From assembly GCA_019637855.1 (NCBI GenBank), contig JAHBUX010000008.1, forward strand, positions 92,243 through 156,242: 64,000 nt of DNA, read 5' to 3'. Position numbers and translations under genes: made by a program. The notes below the pieces were generated by a model. It saw nothing but the letters and a program-made list of their open reading frames with translations, made no database searches and was not told the origin of the DNA. Positions 16,372-25,757 of this stretch are shown piece after piece. How positions within the stretch are numbered: the first letter of the stretch is position 1; every line of letters starts with the position of its first letter. This DNA is from Bdellovibrionales bacterium (GTDB lineage: Bacteria > Bdellovibrionota > Bdellovibrionia > Bdellovibrionales > UBA1609).

Positions 16372-16992
16372 ATGGCTATTTTAGAAGTTTTGAAATTCCC
16401 TGATTCCCGCCTGCGCCTAAAGGGTGCCCCTGTGCTTTCGGTTAACGCCGAGATGAAGCAGCTGGCTGAGGACATGTTGGAAACCATGTACTCCTTTAAA
16501 GGCATTGGTCTGGCCGCGATTCAAGTGAACCGCCAGGTGCGCCTGTTGGTCACGGACACACGCCCGCGTGAGGGTGGGCGGTACAAGCCTGAGGAGCAGA
16601 CTGAGCTGGAGCGCGCGGTGGTGCAACCGTTGGTGCTGTTCAATCCAGAGATAATCAAAAAAGAAGGTAAGACGACTTACGACGAAGGTTGTTTAAGCGT
16701 TCCCACCTATTACGAGACCGTCGATCGTTTCGACTACGTCGAAGTGAAGGCCTTGGATATCGACGGCAAAGAGATTTTGATCAAAACCGATGGTTTGCTG
16801 GCGATTTGCATTCAGCACGAGATCGATCATTTGGATGGCAAACTGTTTATTGATCGCCTAAGCCCGATCAAATCGGCGCGCATTAAATCCAAGATCAAAA
16901 AACATGGTTATCCCGACCCCAGTCATCCTGAAAGCGAAGAAGACTTAGACGAAGCGGAAGCTGACGAAGAGAGAGAAGAACACCGGTTGTGA
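16372..16992 (+). CDS. def: Peptide deformylase
   Basis: 206 residues. It removes the formyl group from nascent protein N-termini using a metal ion. All three motifs are present: GIGLAAIQV (motif 1, with Ile for the usual Val), EGCLSVP (motif 2, Cys metal ligand) and QHEIDHLDG (motif 3, two His ligands and the catalytic Glu). An insertion rich in Arg/Glu (REGGRYKPEEQTELER) lengthens the loop before motif 2, and the acidic tail after residue 180 is unusually long. It overlaps fmt by 4 bases (GTGA), the classical def-fmt pairing. Confidence 0.94.
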   Translation: MAILEVLKFPDSRLRLKGAPVLSVNAEMKQLAEDMLETMYSFKGIGLAAIQVNRQVRLLVTDTRPREGGRYKPEEQTELERAVVQPLVLFNPEIIKKEGKTTYDEGCLSVPTYYETVDRFDYVEVKALDIDGKEILIKTDGLLAICIQHEIDHLDGKLFIDRLSPIKSARIKSKIKKHGYPDPSHPESEEDLDEAEADEEREEHRL

Positions 16993-17957
16993 GTCGCATT
17001 CGAGCGCTATTCCTCGGCACGCCGGACATTGCACGGTTTTGCCTTGAGGCCATGATTAAGGACCCTCATTTTGAAGTGGTCGGAGTTGTCACCCAGCCCG
17101 ACCGCCCGGCCGGCCGTAAGATGCAACTGCAGCCTTCTCCTGTTGCCACTCTGGTCGAGCCGCTGGGGATTCCCATTCTCAAACCTGAAAAGGTCAGTGC
17201 GCCGGAAGTACTGGCGCAGATTCAGGCGCTGCATGCCGAAGTGGTTGTGGTGGTCGCTTTTGGTCAGATTCTCAAACAGAGCTTTTTGGATTTGTTTCCT
17301 GGCAAAGTGGTCAATGTGCACGCCAGCTTGCTGCCGCGCTGGCGTGGCGCAGCACCTATTCAGCGCGCTTTGATGAACGGCGATACGGAAACCGGCGTTT
17401 GTCTGCAGGTCATGGTGAAAAAACTCGATGCGGGGCCTGTACTCGGTGCGCGTAAGATTCCGTTGCCGTTAGAAGCCAATGCCTTCGATCTTTACAAGCA
17501 GTGTGAGGCCTTAGGGGCGCAGCTGATTGCGGTGGATCTGATGGACTACTTGCGCGGCAATCTGACGGCGGAACCGCAGGATGAAACGCAGGTTACTATA
17601 GCTCCAAAGATCGAGAAGAGTGAGTCCGAGATCGACTGGTCGCGCGATGCGATGAGTATTCATAATCAGGTGCGGGGATTGGTCATGGGACCGGTCGCAC
17701 AGACCCGCCGTGGCGGCAAGATTGTGAAGATCCACAAGACCTGGCCGCAGGACAGCGCTGGGGTGGCTTCGCTGCGTCCTGGCCAAGTGCTTTCTGTCTC
17801 CGAGAAATCGTTGATTGTGCAATGTGGAAAGGGCAGTTTAGAACTCCTGGAATTACAGCCGGAATCGCGCGCCAAGATGCCATGTGGCGAATACCTGCGC
17901 GGCTATCCGGTGCAAGCAGGAGATCTCTTTGGCCCCACCGTCGACAACAAACCCTAA
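16989..17957 (+). CDS. fmt: Methionyl-tRNA formyltransferase
   Basis: 322 residues. It formylates initiator Met-tRNA using 10-formyl-tetrahydrofolate. The N-terminal Rossmann domain has FLGTPDIARFCLEAM, VVTQPDRPAGR and the signature VNVHASLLPRWRGAAPIQRAL with the catalytic Asn/His; the C-terminal OB-like domain follows. It starts with GTG overlapping the def stop codon. The deformylase and formyltransferase form one functional cycle at translation initiation. The last 29 bases overlap the start of rpe. Confidence 0.94.
   Translation: MSRIRALFLGTPDIARFCLEAMIKDPHFEVVGVVTQPDRPAGRKMQLQPSPVATLVEPLGIPILKPEKVSAPEVLAQIQALHAEVVVVVAFGQILKQSFLDLFPGKVVNVHASLLPRWRGAAPIQRALMNGDTETGVCLQVMVKKLDAGPVLGARKIPLPLEANAFDLYKQCEALGAQLIAVDLMDYLRGNLTAEPQDETQVTIAPKIEKSESEIDWSRDAMSIHNQVRGLVMGPVAQTRRGGKIVKIHKTWPQDSAGVASLRPGQVLSVSEKSLIVQCGKGSLELLELQPESRAKMPCGEYLRGYPVQAGDLFGPTVDNKP
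17918..17922 (+). promoter_or_regulatory. Ribosome site that sets the TTG start of rpe
   Basis: AGGAG, 6 bases before a TTG at 17929. It lies inside the fmt coding region. It decides between the TTG and the ATG at 17884, which has no such site and would give a long unconserved N-terminus. Confidence 0.7.
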
Positions 17958-18600
17958 GTTTCTAATTGCTCCCAGTATTCTGTCGGCCGATTTCGCCCGT
18001 TTGGGCGAAGAGGTGCGTGCGGTCGAAGCCGCCGGTGCGGACTGGATCCATGTCGATGTGATGGATGGGCACTTTGTACCCAATCTCACCATTGGAGCGC
18101 CGGTGGTAAAGGCTCTGCGGCCGGTCACCAAGCTACCTTTGGATGTGCATTTGATGATCGAGCAACCCGAGCGCTACGTGAAAGATTTTTGCGCGGCTGG
18201 CGCGGACTATCTGACCATTCATGTGGAGGCCACGCGCGAGGTCGAAAAGACTCTGCGTGAGATTCGCTCTTTAGGCGTCAAACCCGGTATCACTTTGCGG
18301 CCGCGCACGGCGATCGAAGATATTTTTCCTTATTTAAAATTGGTGGATTTGATTTTGGTGATGACGGTTGAGCCTGGCTTTGGCGGGCAATCGTTTATGG
18401 CCGATCAGGTGGAGAAAATCCACAAACTCAAGGTGGAGCTGAGACGCCTTGGTCATACGGCGCTGATCGAAGTCGACGGCGGTATCACTGATGTGACGGC
18501 TCGTGAAGTGCGCGAAGCTGATGTACTAGTGGCTGGCAGCTATGTGTTTAAGAAAGATTATGCCACGGCCATCCGCAGCTTGAAGGAAGCCAAATGCTAA
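17929..18600 (+). CDS. rpe: Ribulose-phosphate 3-epimerase
   Basis: A TIM-barrel enzyme linking ribulose-5-P and xylulose-5-P in the pentose phosphate pathway. Motifs: IAPSILSADFARLGEEV, DVMDGHFVPNLTIG with the metal-binding Asp and His, DVHLMIEQP, MTVEPGFGGQSF and EVDGGIT. With the TTG start at 17929 (AGGAG 6 bases upstream) the protein has 223 residues, the usual size. The 5' end overlaps fmt by 29 bases and the 3' end overlaps hutH by 7, so the genes appear to be translated from one message. Confidence 0.92.
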   Translation: MAPPSTTNPKFLIAPSILSADFARLGEEVRAVEAAGADWIHVDVMDGHFVPNLTIGAPVVKALRPVTKLPLDVHLMIEQPERYVKDFCAAGADYLTIHVEATREVEKTLREIRSLGVKPGITLRPRTAIEDIFPYLKLVDLILVMTVEPGFGGQSFMADQVEKIHKLKVELRRLGHTALIEVDGGITDVTAREVREADVLVAGSYVFKKDYATAIRSLKEAKC

Positions 18601-20111
18601 AACTATCCGGTGAAAATTTAACGATCGACAATGTGTGGTCGGTGTCTTTGGGCGCCACCAAGGTGGAGCTCGCTAGTGAAGCGCGCGCGAAGATCAAAAA
18701 GTCGCGCGCCTATATCGATGAGCGGGTGAAACAGGGTGAAGTGATTTACGGTGTGAACACTGGCTTTGGCGCCTTTAGCAGTGTGCGTATCTCGGATGCG
18801 GACATCGTGCAGTTGCAGAAAAATCTAATTCGTTCGCACTCAACCGGTATTGGCGAGCCATTCACTGTGGAGCAAACACGCGCCATTATGGTTTTGCGCG
18901 CCAACGCTTTGGCGCGTGGCCATAGCGGTATTCGCGAAGTCGTGATCGATAAGATTTTAGAGTTTTTGAATCGTGGCGTGATTCCGGTGATCCCGCAGCA
19001 AGGCAGCGTGGGCGCCTCCGGCGATCTGGCGCCGCTGTCGCATTTGGCTTTGGCTTTGATTGGCGAAGGCGAAGTGTGGCGTGACGGCAAACGCACGGCC
19101 ACAGCGGAGGTTCTGAAAGAGCTGGGCTTGGAGCCTTTGCAGCTTGAGGCCAAAGAGGGATTGAGTTTGATCAACGGCTGTCAGGTGATGACGGCGGTGG
19201 GTTTGCTCGCTCTCTATGAATCGCGCCGTCTATTGTGGCTGATGGACCTGGCGGGCAGTGTGTCCATTGAGGCCTTGCGCGGTTCGCGTAAAGCGTTTGA
19301 TCCGTTGATTGCGGCGACGCGCCCGCACCCGGGCGAGGCCAAGACGGCGCGCAATGTTTTGCGTCTTTTGGGGCCCACCAGCCCTATTGCCGAATCGCAT
19401 GAAGGTTGTGGCCGGGTTCAGGATGCCTATTCTCTGCGTTGTATTCCGGCTGTGCATGGTGCGGCCAAAGATGCGCTTCGCTATGCGCTGAATGTTTTAG
19501 AAACCGAAGCCAACTCTTCAACGGACAATCCCTTGGTGTTTGCCGAGGAAGGCAAGATTCTTAGCTGCGGCAACTTCCATGGAGAGCCGGTGGCCTTTGC
19601 GTTGGATTTTGTCGCGATCTCTATGAGTGCGGCGGCGAGCATTTCAGAGTGCCGCATTGAGAAGTTGATTAATCCGACGATGTCGGACCTGCCGGCCTTT
19701 TTGGCGCCCAAGGGTGGTTTGAATAGTGGGCATATGATCGTGCAGGTGGCGGCGGCCTCTTTGGTGAGTGAAAACAAAATCCTCGCTCATCCGGCCAGTG
19801 TCGACAGCATTCCCACTTCGGCGGACAAAGAAGATCACGTCAGCATGGGAACGATTGCGGCTCGCAAATTCGTGTCCGTCACTCGTAATGCGGAAAACAT
19901 CGTGGCGATGGAGTTTTTGTCGGGCTGCCAGGCTTTGGATTTATTGAAACCGCTTACGCCTGCCGGCGCCGTGCTGAAGGCTTATGAATGTGTACGCAAG
20001 AAGGTCCCTTTCGCTGAGGAGGACCGGGTGTTTGCGAACGATATAGCGGCCATTCGCGACCTGATTCGCTCCGGTGAATTGGTGAAGGTGGCGGGAGAAT
20101 TGGAATGGTAA
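18594..20111 (+). CDS. hutH: Histidine ammonia-lyase
   Basis: 505 residues. It converts L-histidine to urocanate and ammonia, the first step of histidine breakdown. The self-made MIO cofactor comes from the A141-S142-G143 triad in [27 protein letters not shown] near the N-terminus and SSTDNPLVF further on are active-site segments. AAGGAAG precedes the ATG, which overlaps the rpe stop by 7 bases. hutU follows, again overlapping by 7 bases. No hutC-type repressor is in the window. Confidence 0.96.
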   Translation: MLKLSGENLTIDNVWSVSLGATKVELASEARAKIKKSRAYIDERVKQGEVIYGVNTGFGAFSSVRISDADIVQLQKNLIRSHSTGIGEPFTVEQTRAIMVLRANALARGHSGIREVVIDKILEFLNRGVIPVIPQQGSVGASGDLAPLSHLALALIGEGEVWRDGKRTATAEVLKELGLEPLQLEAKEGLSLINGCQVMTAVGLLALYESRRLLWLMDLAGSVSIEALRGSRKAFDPLIAATRPHPGEAKTARNVLRLLGPTSPIAESHEGCGRVQDAYSLRCIPAVHGAAKDALRYALNVLETEANSSTDNPLVFAEEGKILSCGNFHGEPVAFALDFVAISMSAAASISECRIEKLINPTMSDLPAFLAPKGGLNSGHMIVQVAAASLVSENKILAHPASVDSIPTSADKEDHVSMGTIAARKFVSVTRNAENIVAMEFLSGCQALDLLKPLTPAGAVLKAYECVRKKVPFAEEDRVFANDIAAIRDLIRSGELVKVAGELEW

Positions 20112-21757
20112 GAACCATACGCGCGCCTACGGGCACGAAGATGCATTGCAAAGGCTGGCTGCAAGAGGCCGCCTATCGCATGATTCAAAACAATCTGGAT
20201 CCTGACGTGGCCGAGCGGCCTGAAGAGCTAGTGGTGTACGGCGGTCGCGGTAAAGCTGCGCGTGATTGGCCGAGCTTCGATCGCATTTTAAAAGCACTCA
20301 CCGAACTTGAGAATGATGAGACTTTGCTGGTGCAGTCCGGTAAGCCGGTGGGCATTGTAAAAACGCATGCGGATGCGCCGCGGATTTTGATCGCGAACTC
20401 CAACTTGGTCGGCAAGTGGGCCAATTGGGAGGTGTTCGACGAGCTCGAGCGCAAGGGTTTGATGATGTACGGCCAGATGACGGCCGGCTCGTGGATTTAT
20501 ATTGGTACGCAGGGGATTGTGCAGGGTACGTATGAGACCTTTGCTGAAGCCGGCCGCCGCCATTTTGGTGGTGATCTCAAAAACCGCGTGATCTTGACGG
20601 CCGGCCTTGGCGGTATGGGCGGTGCGCAACCGTTGGCTGGAGTCTTCGCTGGGGCCACGGTCTTGGCGGTTGACGTTGATCCAACCCGTATTCAGCGGCG
20701 TCTTGAGACCAAATATGTGGATGAAGTGGCCAGCGATTTGGATGATGCCATTCGCCGCGTGAATGAGTACAAGCGCCGGGGCGAAGCTCGCTCCGTCGCC
20801 TTGCTGGGCAATATGGCAACGGTTATCCATGAGATGATCAAGAAGGATTTTATTCCTGATCTTCTTACGGATCAGACCAGTGCCCATGATCCGCTGCGCG
20901 GCTATATTCCCGAAGGTTATTCATTAGAAGCTGCAGCCACTTTGCGCGAACGCAATCCGAGCGAATGCATTCGCCTTGCTAAGGAAAGCATGGCCAAGCA
21001 TGTGCGTGGAATGTTGGAGATGCAAAAGCGTGGCGCTATTACTTTTGATTACGGCAACAATATTCGCGCCATGGCCAAGGAGGCGGGAGAGGCTCGCGCC
21101 TTTGATATTCCCGGTTTTGTGCCAGAGTACATTCGTCCGCTTTTCTGTTTGGGCAGCGGTCCGTTTCGTTGGGTGGCATTGAGTGGCGATCCGGAAGACA
21201 TTCGCGTGACCGATCAAGCGATGCGCGAGCTCTTTCCGCACAAGAAATCGTTGTTGCGTTGGCTGGATATGGCGTCGGAGCGTATCGCGTTTCAGGGACT
21301 GCCGGCGCGCATCTGTTGGCTCGAGTATGGAGAGCGCGCGAAGGCTGGATTGGTACTCAATGATTTGGTGGCCAAAGGTAAAGTGAAGGCGCCGATCGTG
21401 ATTGGCCGTGATCACTTGGATTGCGGTTCCGTCGCGTCGCCTAATCGTGAGACCGAGGGCATGAAGGATGGGACGGATATGGTGGCTGATTGGCCGATTC
21501 TCAACGCCTTGGTCAACACGGCGTGCGGATCGAGCTGGGTGAGTTTTCACCACGGTGGCGGTGTTGGAATCGGTTACTCTCTGCACGCCGGCCAAGTTAT
21601 TGTTGCGGATGGTAGCGCGGAAGCCGCACGGAGATTGGAAAGAGTGCTGACGGCGGATCCGGCGATGGGGATTTTTCGACACTTTGATTCGGGCTATGAA
21701 ACGGCTCAGCAGGTGGCGCGTGAGCGCGGAGTGATCCGCCACGGTATTCCTGGCTAG
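20105..21757 (+). CDS. hutU: Urocanate hydratase (urocanase)
   Basis: 550 residues, full length. It hydrates urocanate to imidazolone propionate with tightly bound NAD+ acting as an electrophile. Visible family segments are [18 protein letters not shown]-like sequence (here [10 protein letters not shown]), the NAD-binding [35 protein letters not shown] and [16 protein letters not shown] near the C-terminus with the catalytic Asp/Cys region. The start overlaps hutH. The third enzyme, hutI, is 2.6 kb downstream on the same strand but apart from this run. Confidence 0.96.
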   Translation: MVRTIRAPTGTKMHCKGWLQEAAYRMIQNNLDPDVAERPEELVVYGGRGKAARDWPSFDRILKALTELENDETLLVQSGKPVGIVKTHADAPRILIANSNLVGKWANWEVFDELERKGLMMYGQMTAGSWIYIGTQGIVQGTYETFAEAGRRHFGGDLKNRVILTAGLGGMGGAQPLAGVFAGATVLAVDVDPTRIQRRLETKYVDEVASDLDDAIRRVNEYKRRGEARSVALLGNMATVIHEMIKKDFIPDLLTDQTSAHDPLRGYIPEGYSLEAAATLRERNPSECIRLAKESMAKHVRGMLEMQKRGAITFDYGNNIRAMAKEAGEARAFDIPGFVPEYIRPLFCLGSGPFRWVALSGDPEDIRVTDQAMRELFPHKKSLLRWLDMASERIAFQGLPARICWLEYGERAKAGLVLNDLVAKGKVKAPIVIGRDHLDCGSVASPNRETEGMKDGTDMVADWPILNALVNTACGSSWVSFHHGGGVGIGYSLHAGQVIVADGSAEAARRLERVLTADPAMGIFRHFDSGYETAQQVARERGVIRHGIPG

Positions 21758-21829
21758 ACAGCGGCGGGAAGATAACGCTAGACTTCCCCTTGTTGGTACT
21801 ATTTCATTTCTGAGTGGAGGGTTAATCTC

Positions 21830-22510
21830 ATGAAATTTCAACGTGTTCTCGTCATCGTAGCGGTTCCCGCACTGGCATTCCAACTGGCCTGTGATCGCAA
21901 GCCTAAGCTGGACAACGACAAAGCGAAGCTGAGCTATGCTGTTGGTCAAAACATCGCGCAGAATATCAAAGCGCAAAATATCGATTTGGATCCCAAAGTT
22001 GTCGGTTACGCCGTTCAACAAGGACTGAAAGGCGAGAAGCCCGAAGTTAGCCAAGAGGATCAGCAAAAAGCCATTCAGAATTTACAACAACAGGCTCAAG
22101 CTAAGGCTATGGCCGATGCGACCAACAATGAGAAGTTGAGCTCGGAGTTTTTGACTAAGAACAAAGACAAGCAAGGTGTGAAGGCGACTTCGACCGGCTT
22201 GCAGTATGAAGTGTTGAAAGAGGGCAAAGGCAAAAAGCCGGGCCTGAAAGACAAAGTCACTGTGCACTACACAGGCACTTTGATCAACGGCAACAAATTC
22301 GACTCTTCCCACGATCGCGGTCAACCGGCTGAGTTCCCGTTGAACGGAATTATCAAAGGCTGGCAAGAAGCGCTTCAACTGATGCCCGAGGGCTCAGTAT
22401 ACCGCTTGTACATCCCGCCGAACCTGGCCTACGGCCAACAAGCTCAACCGGGCATCCCGCCGAATTCGGTGTTGGTGTTTGATGTGGAGTTGATTAAGGT
22501 GAATAAGTAG
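21830..22510 (+). CDS. FKBP-type peptidyl-prolyl isomerase, exported (FkpA/Mip-like)
   Basis: 226 residues with a signal peptide ending ALAFQLAC, a loose lipobox, so perhaps an outer- or inner-membrane lipoprotein. An N-terminal helical dimerisation part (KAKLSYAVGQNIAQNIKAQ, long Gln-rich helix) is followed by the FKBP domain: VTVHYTGTLINGNKFDSS, EFPLNGIIKGWQEALQLM and IPPNLAYG. This is the two-domain Mip/FkpA form, a periplasmic folding helper. GGAGGG precedes the ATG. A strong terminator follows, ending the plus-strand run of this region. Confidence 0.9.
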   Translation: MKFQRVLVIVAVPALAFQLACDRKPKLDNDKAKLSYAVGQNIAQNIKAQNIDLDPKVVGYAVQQGLKGEKPEVSQEDQQKAIQNLQQQAQAKAMADATNNEKLSSEFLTKNKDKQGVKATSTGLQYEVLKEGKGKKPGLKDKVTVHYTGTLINGNKFDSSHDRGQPAEFPLNGIIKGWQEALQLMPEGSVYRLYIPPNLAYGQQAQPGIPPNSVLVFDVELIKVNK

Positions 22511-22546
22511 TTTTTGCGAAGCAAAAACTACCACAAGTCGCAGACG

Positions 22547-22574
22547 AAAAAGGCCAGCATACGCTGGCCTTTTT
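22547..22574 (+). terminator. Intrinsic terminator after the FKBP gene
   Basis: A 12-bp stem (AAAAAGGCCAGC / GCTGGCCTTTTT) with an ATAC loop, followed by TATTT. The A-run on the other side makes it able to work for the converging minus-strand gene too. A smaller hairpin (TTTTTGC / GCAAAAA) lies just before it at 22511-22527. Confidence 0.85.
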
Positions 22575-22635
22575 ATTTGGAAAAAGAGTTTTCGGGACAA
22601 GAGCTTTAGCGGGGAGTCTCCGCATCGGCGTAGTC

Positions 22636-22719
22636 ACGTCTCGTACGTCGTACGAGACGTAATCGATCCCCCGTCGCGCGACGGGTTGACGGTATTGCGA
22701 CCGGCCAAGGGCCGGTCGC
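22636..22719. repeat. Cluster of three perfect palindromes
   Basis: Within 84 bases: a 25-base palindrome with central T (22636-22660, arms ACGTCTCGTACG), a 16-base palindrome (22670-22685, CCCGTCGC/GCGACGGG) and a hairpin of two 10-base arms (22697-22706 and 22710-22719, GCGACCGGCC/GGCCGGTCGC, loop AAG). They lie between convergent genes, after the terminator. The type is REP/BIME-like in position, but no other copy was noticed in this window. Confidence 0.75.
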
Positions 22720-22725
22720 GAATAG

Positions 22726-24279
22726 CTATTTCCCAATAGCCCGGATTTCAATCTCCTTCAAAATCGCATCAATCGGAGTCAAGCTTTCCTCCACCGCCTC
22801 GTTCTCAGCCTTGAACGTGCCGTTGAGAGGACCCATGTCGATGTTGGCCTCAATCAACTCGCTCATCAAAGCGTTTTGGTCTTCGATTTGGCGCTTGAAA
22901 TAGATACCGTTGCATTGACTGCGAATGGCAGGGCTGTAGAAGCCCGAGTGCTTGAAGAAGCTGCAGAATGACTGCACCATTTGTGTGCTGGCCACCGAAG
23001 TGCGCAGACTGTCTAAGCTCTGATCACGGAAATGCGTCCATACGAACTGCAGTTCGTCGCGCTGTTGGCTGGCGGGAAGCAGATTCCAATCCAGTGGCTC
23101 GATGATCAAAGCCCGGAACAGTTCGATCGGACTCGACCAAGCGACTCCGTCCACGCGACCATTCAGCAATTCACGATGGTTGCGAACCATGCTGGCGTAC
23201 ACCTGACGACCTTCGCGACCAACCGTAAACATAAAATTGCTGTAGTCGGTGCGAGCATTCGAAACGCCGTGACTTAAGAACTTCGCCCCCTGCTTTCCAA
23301 TCAAGAACTCTTCAATGTCGTTCTTGGCTTTGGTCAGTAAGTGGCGGCCGGCGGCGTCGGACCAGTAGGATGCCGACTCCTTCTGCACGCGCTTCATCTC
23401 ACTCGTCGCCCAGTCGCGCAAACCTAAACTCTGTAGCATGTAGGAGCCGTAGGGCTTAGCGTTTGAATTGTTCGCCTTGGCGATTTGCGCTGCCAACTGA
23501 TCGGTCAATGAATCCGGGCTAGCCCCGGGATGCGCGCTATAGGTATCCATGATCTCGCGGCAGTCGCTGCAATCACGGCCCATCACCTCAATCTGGAAAT
23601 CCAGCTTGTTTTTCAAACTCTGCAATTGAGCCAAGCGACCTTTGGGATTGAGCAGGTGTTCGATCTGTTCGCGATAGCCGTGATAGGTACACAGGCTTTG
23701 CACGTAGCTGACCCACTGCTCGGACTTGTCAAAGTCGTAGCCCGCACGGCTTTTAAAGATTTGATCCAGACCGGTCATGAAACCGGCGATCACATTGCCT
23801 GCAAGCGCGATCGGAGTTCCCCATGGACCCGATACCGAACCCACCAAATTCGCCGCCTCGCCGACGAAACCGGCGAGAGAGCTCAGTTGATTGTCCGGAT
23901 TGTCGTCTTTAAAGCAGTAGTTGCTCTGCGAGAACAGGTCGTTCAACGCCGCCACTTTCTTGGTCACCGATTCGGCGTAATTCTTCACCGCCAAAGTTTG
24001 ATCGGCGCTCAGCGGTGCGCCTTGCGCGTTGCCCACGATATCCATAATGCGCTGGCGATCGTCAGTGACCAGCTTTTGTAGATCATCGACCTTCAACTGC
24101 ACGTTGCGGCAATTGGCGTCTTCGCGAATCGAAGTCTTGATCGAATCCAGCTTAGAAATCATCTTTTCGAATTCGTCCCCGACGGCTGGACAGGCCAGAA
24201 CCGGGAAGAGCGGTTTGTTTTGTGCGAATGTAGAAACAGAAAACGCGGACAATAAGGCCAAAGCCCAAGTCAGTTTCAT
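22726..24279 (-). CDS. Large exported protein of unknown function
   Basis: 517 residues with a Sec signal peptide (MKLTWALALLSAFSVSTFA). The mature protein is mostly helical with several Cys residues (NYCFKDD, SLCTYHGY, GRDCSDCREIMD, SFCSFF, RSQCNGIYF) that could form disulfides outside the cytoplasm. A Gly-rich hydrophobic stretch (SLAGFVGEAANLVGSVSG to IALAGNVIAGFM) near residues 130-170 could insert in or pack against a membrane. I do not recognise a family. A GGGGGG ribosome site lies 4 bases upstream of the ATG and faces a C-run in the leader. Confidence 0.6.
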   Translation of the reverse strand: MKLTWALALLSAFSVSTFAQNKPLFPVLACPAVGDEFEKMISKLDSIKTSIREDANCRNVQLKVDDLQKLVTDDRQRIMDIVGNAQGAPLSADQTLAVKNYAESVTKKVAALNDLFSQSNYCFKDDNPDNQLSSLAGFVGEAANLVGSVSGPWGTPIALAGNVIAGFMTGLDQIFKSRAGYDFDKSEQWVSYVQSLCTYHGYREQIEHLLNPKGRLAQLQSLKNKLDFQIEVMGRDCSDCREIMDTYSAHPGASPDSLTDQLAAQIAKANNSNAKPYGSYMLQSLGLRDWATSEMKRVQKESASYWSDAAGRHLLTKAKNDIEEFLIGKQGAKFLSHGVSNARTDYSNFMFTVGREGRQVYASMVRNHRELLNGRVDGVAWSSPIELFRALIIEPLDWNLLPASQQRDELQFVWTHFRDQSLDSLRTSVASTQMVQSFCSFFKHSGFYSPAIRSQCNGIYFKRQIEDQNALMSELIEANIDMGPLNGTFKAENEAVEESLTPIDAILKEIEIRAIGK

Positions 24280-24283
24280 AGTA

Positions 24284-24315
24284 CCCCCCTAACGCAAGGT
24301 GTATACCCTGGGGGG
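24284..24315 (-). promoter_or_regulatory. Leader hairpin able to hide a G-run ribosome site
   Basis: On the minus strand CCCCCC (24315-24310) precedes GGGGGG (24289-24284) by a 20-base loop. The G-run is the ribosome site of the large exported protein gene, so folding would block translation. Confidence 0.4.
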
Positions 24316-24385
24316 CCGAGAATTGAAATGATGCGGCCTAGGTTGGAAATCTTCCACTGATGATAAAGCTCGAGACCGGAAGTTT

Positions 24386-25639
24386 ATGCAAAATCCCGTC
24401 AGGATCTTCGAAGATATAAAGACACTGGTCACTCTCGCAGGAGCCGCGCGCAAAGACGGGCGCCACGTGCAAGAAGAGGATCTCTCCGTTATTCACGATG
24501 CACTCTTAGTGTGTGCCCCAGATGGCACGGTGGCATGGGCTGGTCCGCGCACAGACTTCAAAAGCGATACTATTCCAGGGGCGAAGGCTGCCGAGACGCG
24601 CTCGCTTGAAAACAGCACGGTGATCCCGGGTTTTGTCGAATGTCATACACACACTGTGTTCGCCGGCCAGCGCGCCCATGAATTTGAATGGCGTCAACAA
24701 GGCCAAACCTATCAAGAGATCTCCGCCAAAGGCGGCGGTATTCTTTCGACCGTCAAAGAAACTCGCCGTGCTTCCGTAGAAGAGCTACATGCTAGCGCAC
24801 AGAAACGCGTGAATGCTTTTGTTCGTCAGGGCGTGACCACTCTGGAGACCAAGTCCGGCTATGGCTTGGACCTCGACAATGAAGTGAAATGTCTGCAAGT
24901 GGCGCGGCGGCTGCTCGGTCCGCGCATCGTTTCCACTTACCTAGGCGCGCACTCACGCTCACCCGATCACAAAGATCTTCAATCCTATATGGATTTTATG
25001 ATCCAAACCGTGTTGCCGCGAGTGGCGCAAGATCGACTGGCGGATCGCGTGGACATTTATATTGAGAAGGGTTTTTACGACACCGCTTTGGCAGAAGCCT
25101 ATCTGACCAAGGCGCGCAGCTTCGGCCTGCCTATCACAGCACATGTGGAACAGCTCAGTGACAGTAGTGGAGCCGAGCTGGCGCTCGCGTTCGAGCCGCA
25201 GTCGATTGACCATCTGGTTTATCTCAACGACGCGGCCATCACCAAAGTGGCGCAGTCAAAAACCACGGCCGTGTTGCTGCCGACTTCTGACTTCTATTTG
25301 AAGATGCGCTATCCGCCGGCCCGCGCGTTGATCGACAAAGGCGCCCGCGTGGCTCTTTCAACTGATTACAATCCAGGCACTAGCCCTACACAAAGTTTAA
25401 GTTTTACCGGTGTCCTTGCCCGCGTTGAGATGAAGATGACATTGCCTGAAGTCCTTGCCGCCTACACGGTCGGTTCCGCTCATGCTCTTGGCCTGGGACA
25501 ACAGTTGGGTAGTTTAGTACAAGGAAAGCAGTGTGATTTCGCCGTTTTGGACTGTGATTTTCACGAGCTTTTTTATTCTGTCGGCAACTCAGGCGTGCGC
25601 GGAACGTTTCGTGCCGGCAAATCTCTGTTAAATCCTTAA
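24386..25639 (+). CDS. hutI: Imidazolonepropionase
   Basis: 417 residues of the amidohydrolase superfamily. It opens imidazolone propionate to N-formiminoglutamate, the third step of histidine breakdown. The metal-binding HTHTVFAGQRAHEF, the TTLETKSGYGLD loop, the HVEQLSDS His and STDYNPGT Asp are present, and the C-terminal strands (GKQCDFAVLDCD) complete the composite sandwich domain. GGAAG lies 5 bases before the ATG. It is separated from hutHU by the FKBP gene and a convergent gene, so it needs its own promoter. Confidence 0.95.
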   Translation: MQNPVRIFEDIKTLVTLAGAARKDGRHVQEEDLSVIHDALLVCAPDGTVAWAGPRTDFKSDTIPGAKAAETRSLENSTVIPGFVECHTHTVFAGQRAHEFEWRQQGQTYQEISAKGGGILSTVKETRRASVEELHASAQKRVNAFVRQGVTTLETKSGYGLDLDNEVKCLQVARRLLGPRIVSTYLGAHSRSPDHKDLQSYMDFMIQTVLPRVAQDRLADRVDIYIEKGFYDTALAEAYLTKARSFGLPITAHVEQLSDSSGAELALAFEPQSIDHLVYLNDAAITKVAQSKTTAVLLPTSDFYLKMRYPPARALIDKGARVALSTDYNPGTSPTQSLSFTGVLARVEMKMTLPEVLAAYTVGSAHALGLGQQLGSLVQGKQCDFAVLDCDFHELFYSVGNSGVRGTFRAGKSLLNP

Positions 25640-25757
25640 AAAAGACGAAAATACTTTTTGATTTTCGTAAACATTCCTTCCTAGAGTTGAGTTAGCAGAG
25701 GGTGTGTTGCACAGGGAAGTGTCAACTATGCACGACGCATATTGGGGGATTCACATC

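Noticed and set aside
18746-20188. Several 60-140 codon minus-strand frames opposite hutH and hutU
   Set aside because: They are shadows of well-conserved enzymes without start sites or folds.
20924-22066. Long open frame of 380 codons on the minus strand opposite hutU
   Set aside because: It is antisense to a full-length, clearly conserved urocanate hydratase, its product is basic and His/Arg-rich without a fold, and codon bias in hutU explains the lack of stops.
25645-25668. AT-rich inverted repeat after hutI (ACGAAAAT / ATTTTCGT)
   Set aside because: An 8-bp AT-rich stem without a T-run could arise by chance; it may be part of the next gene's promoter instead.
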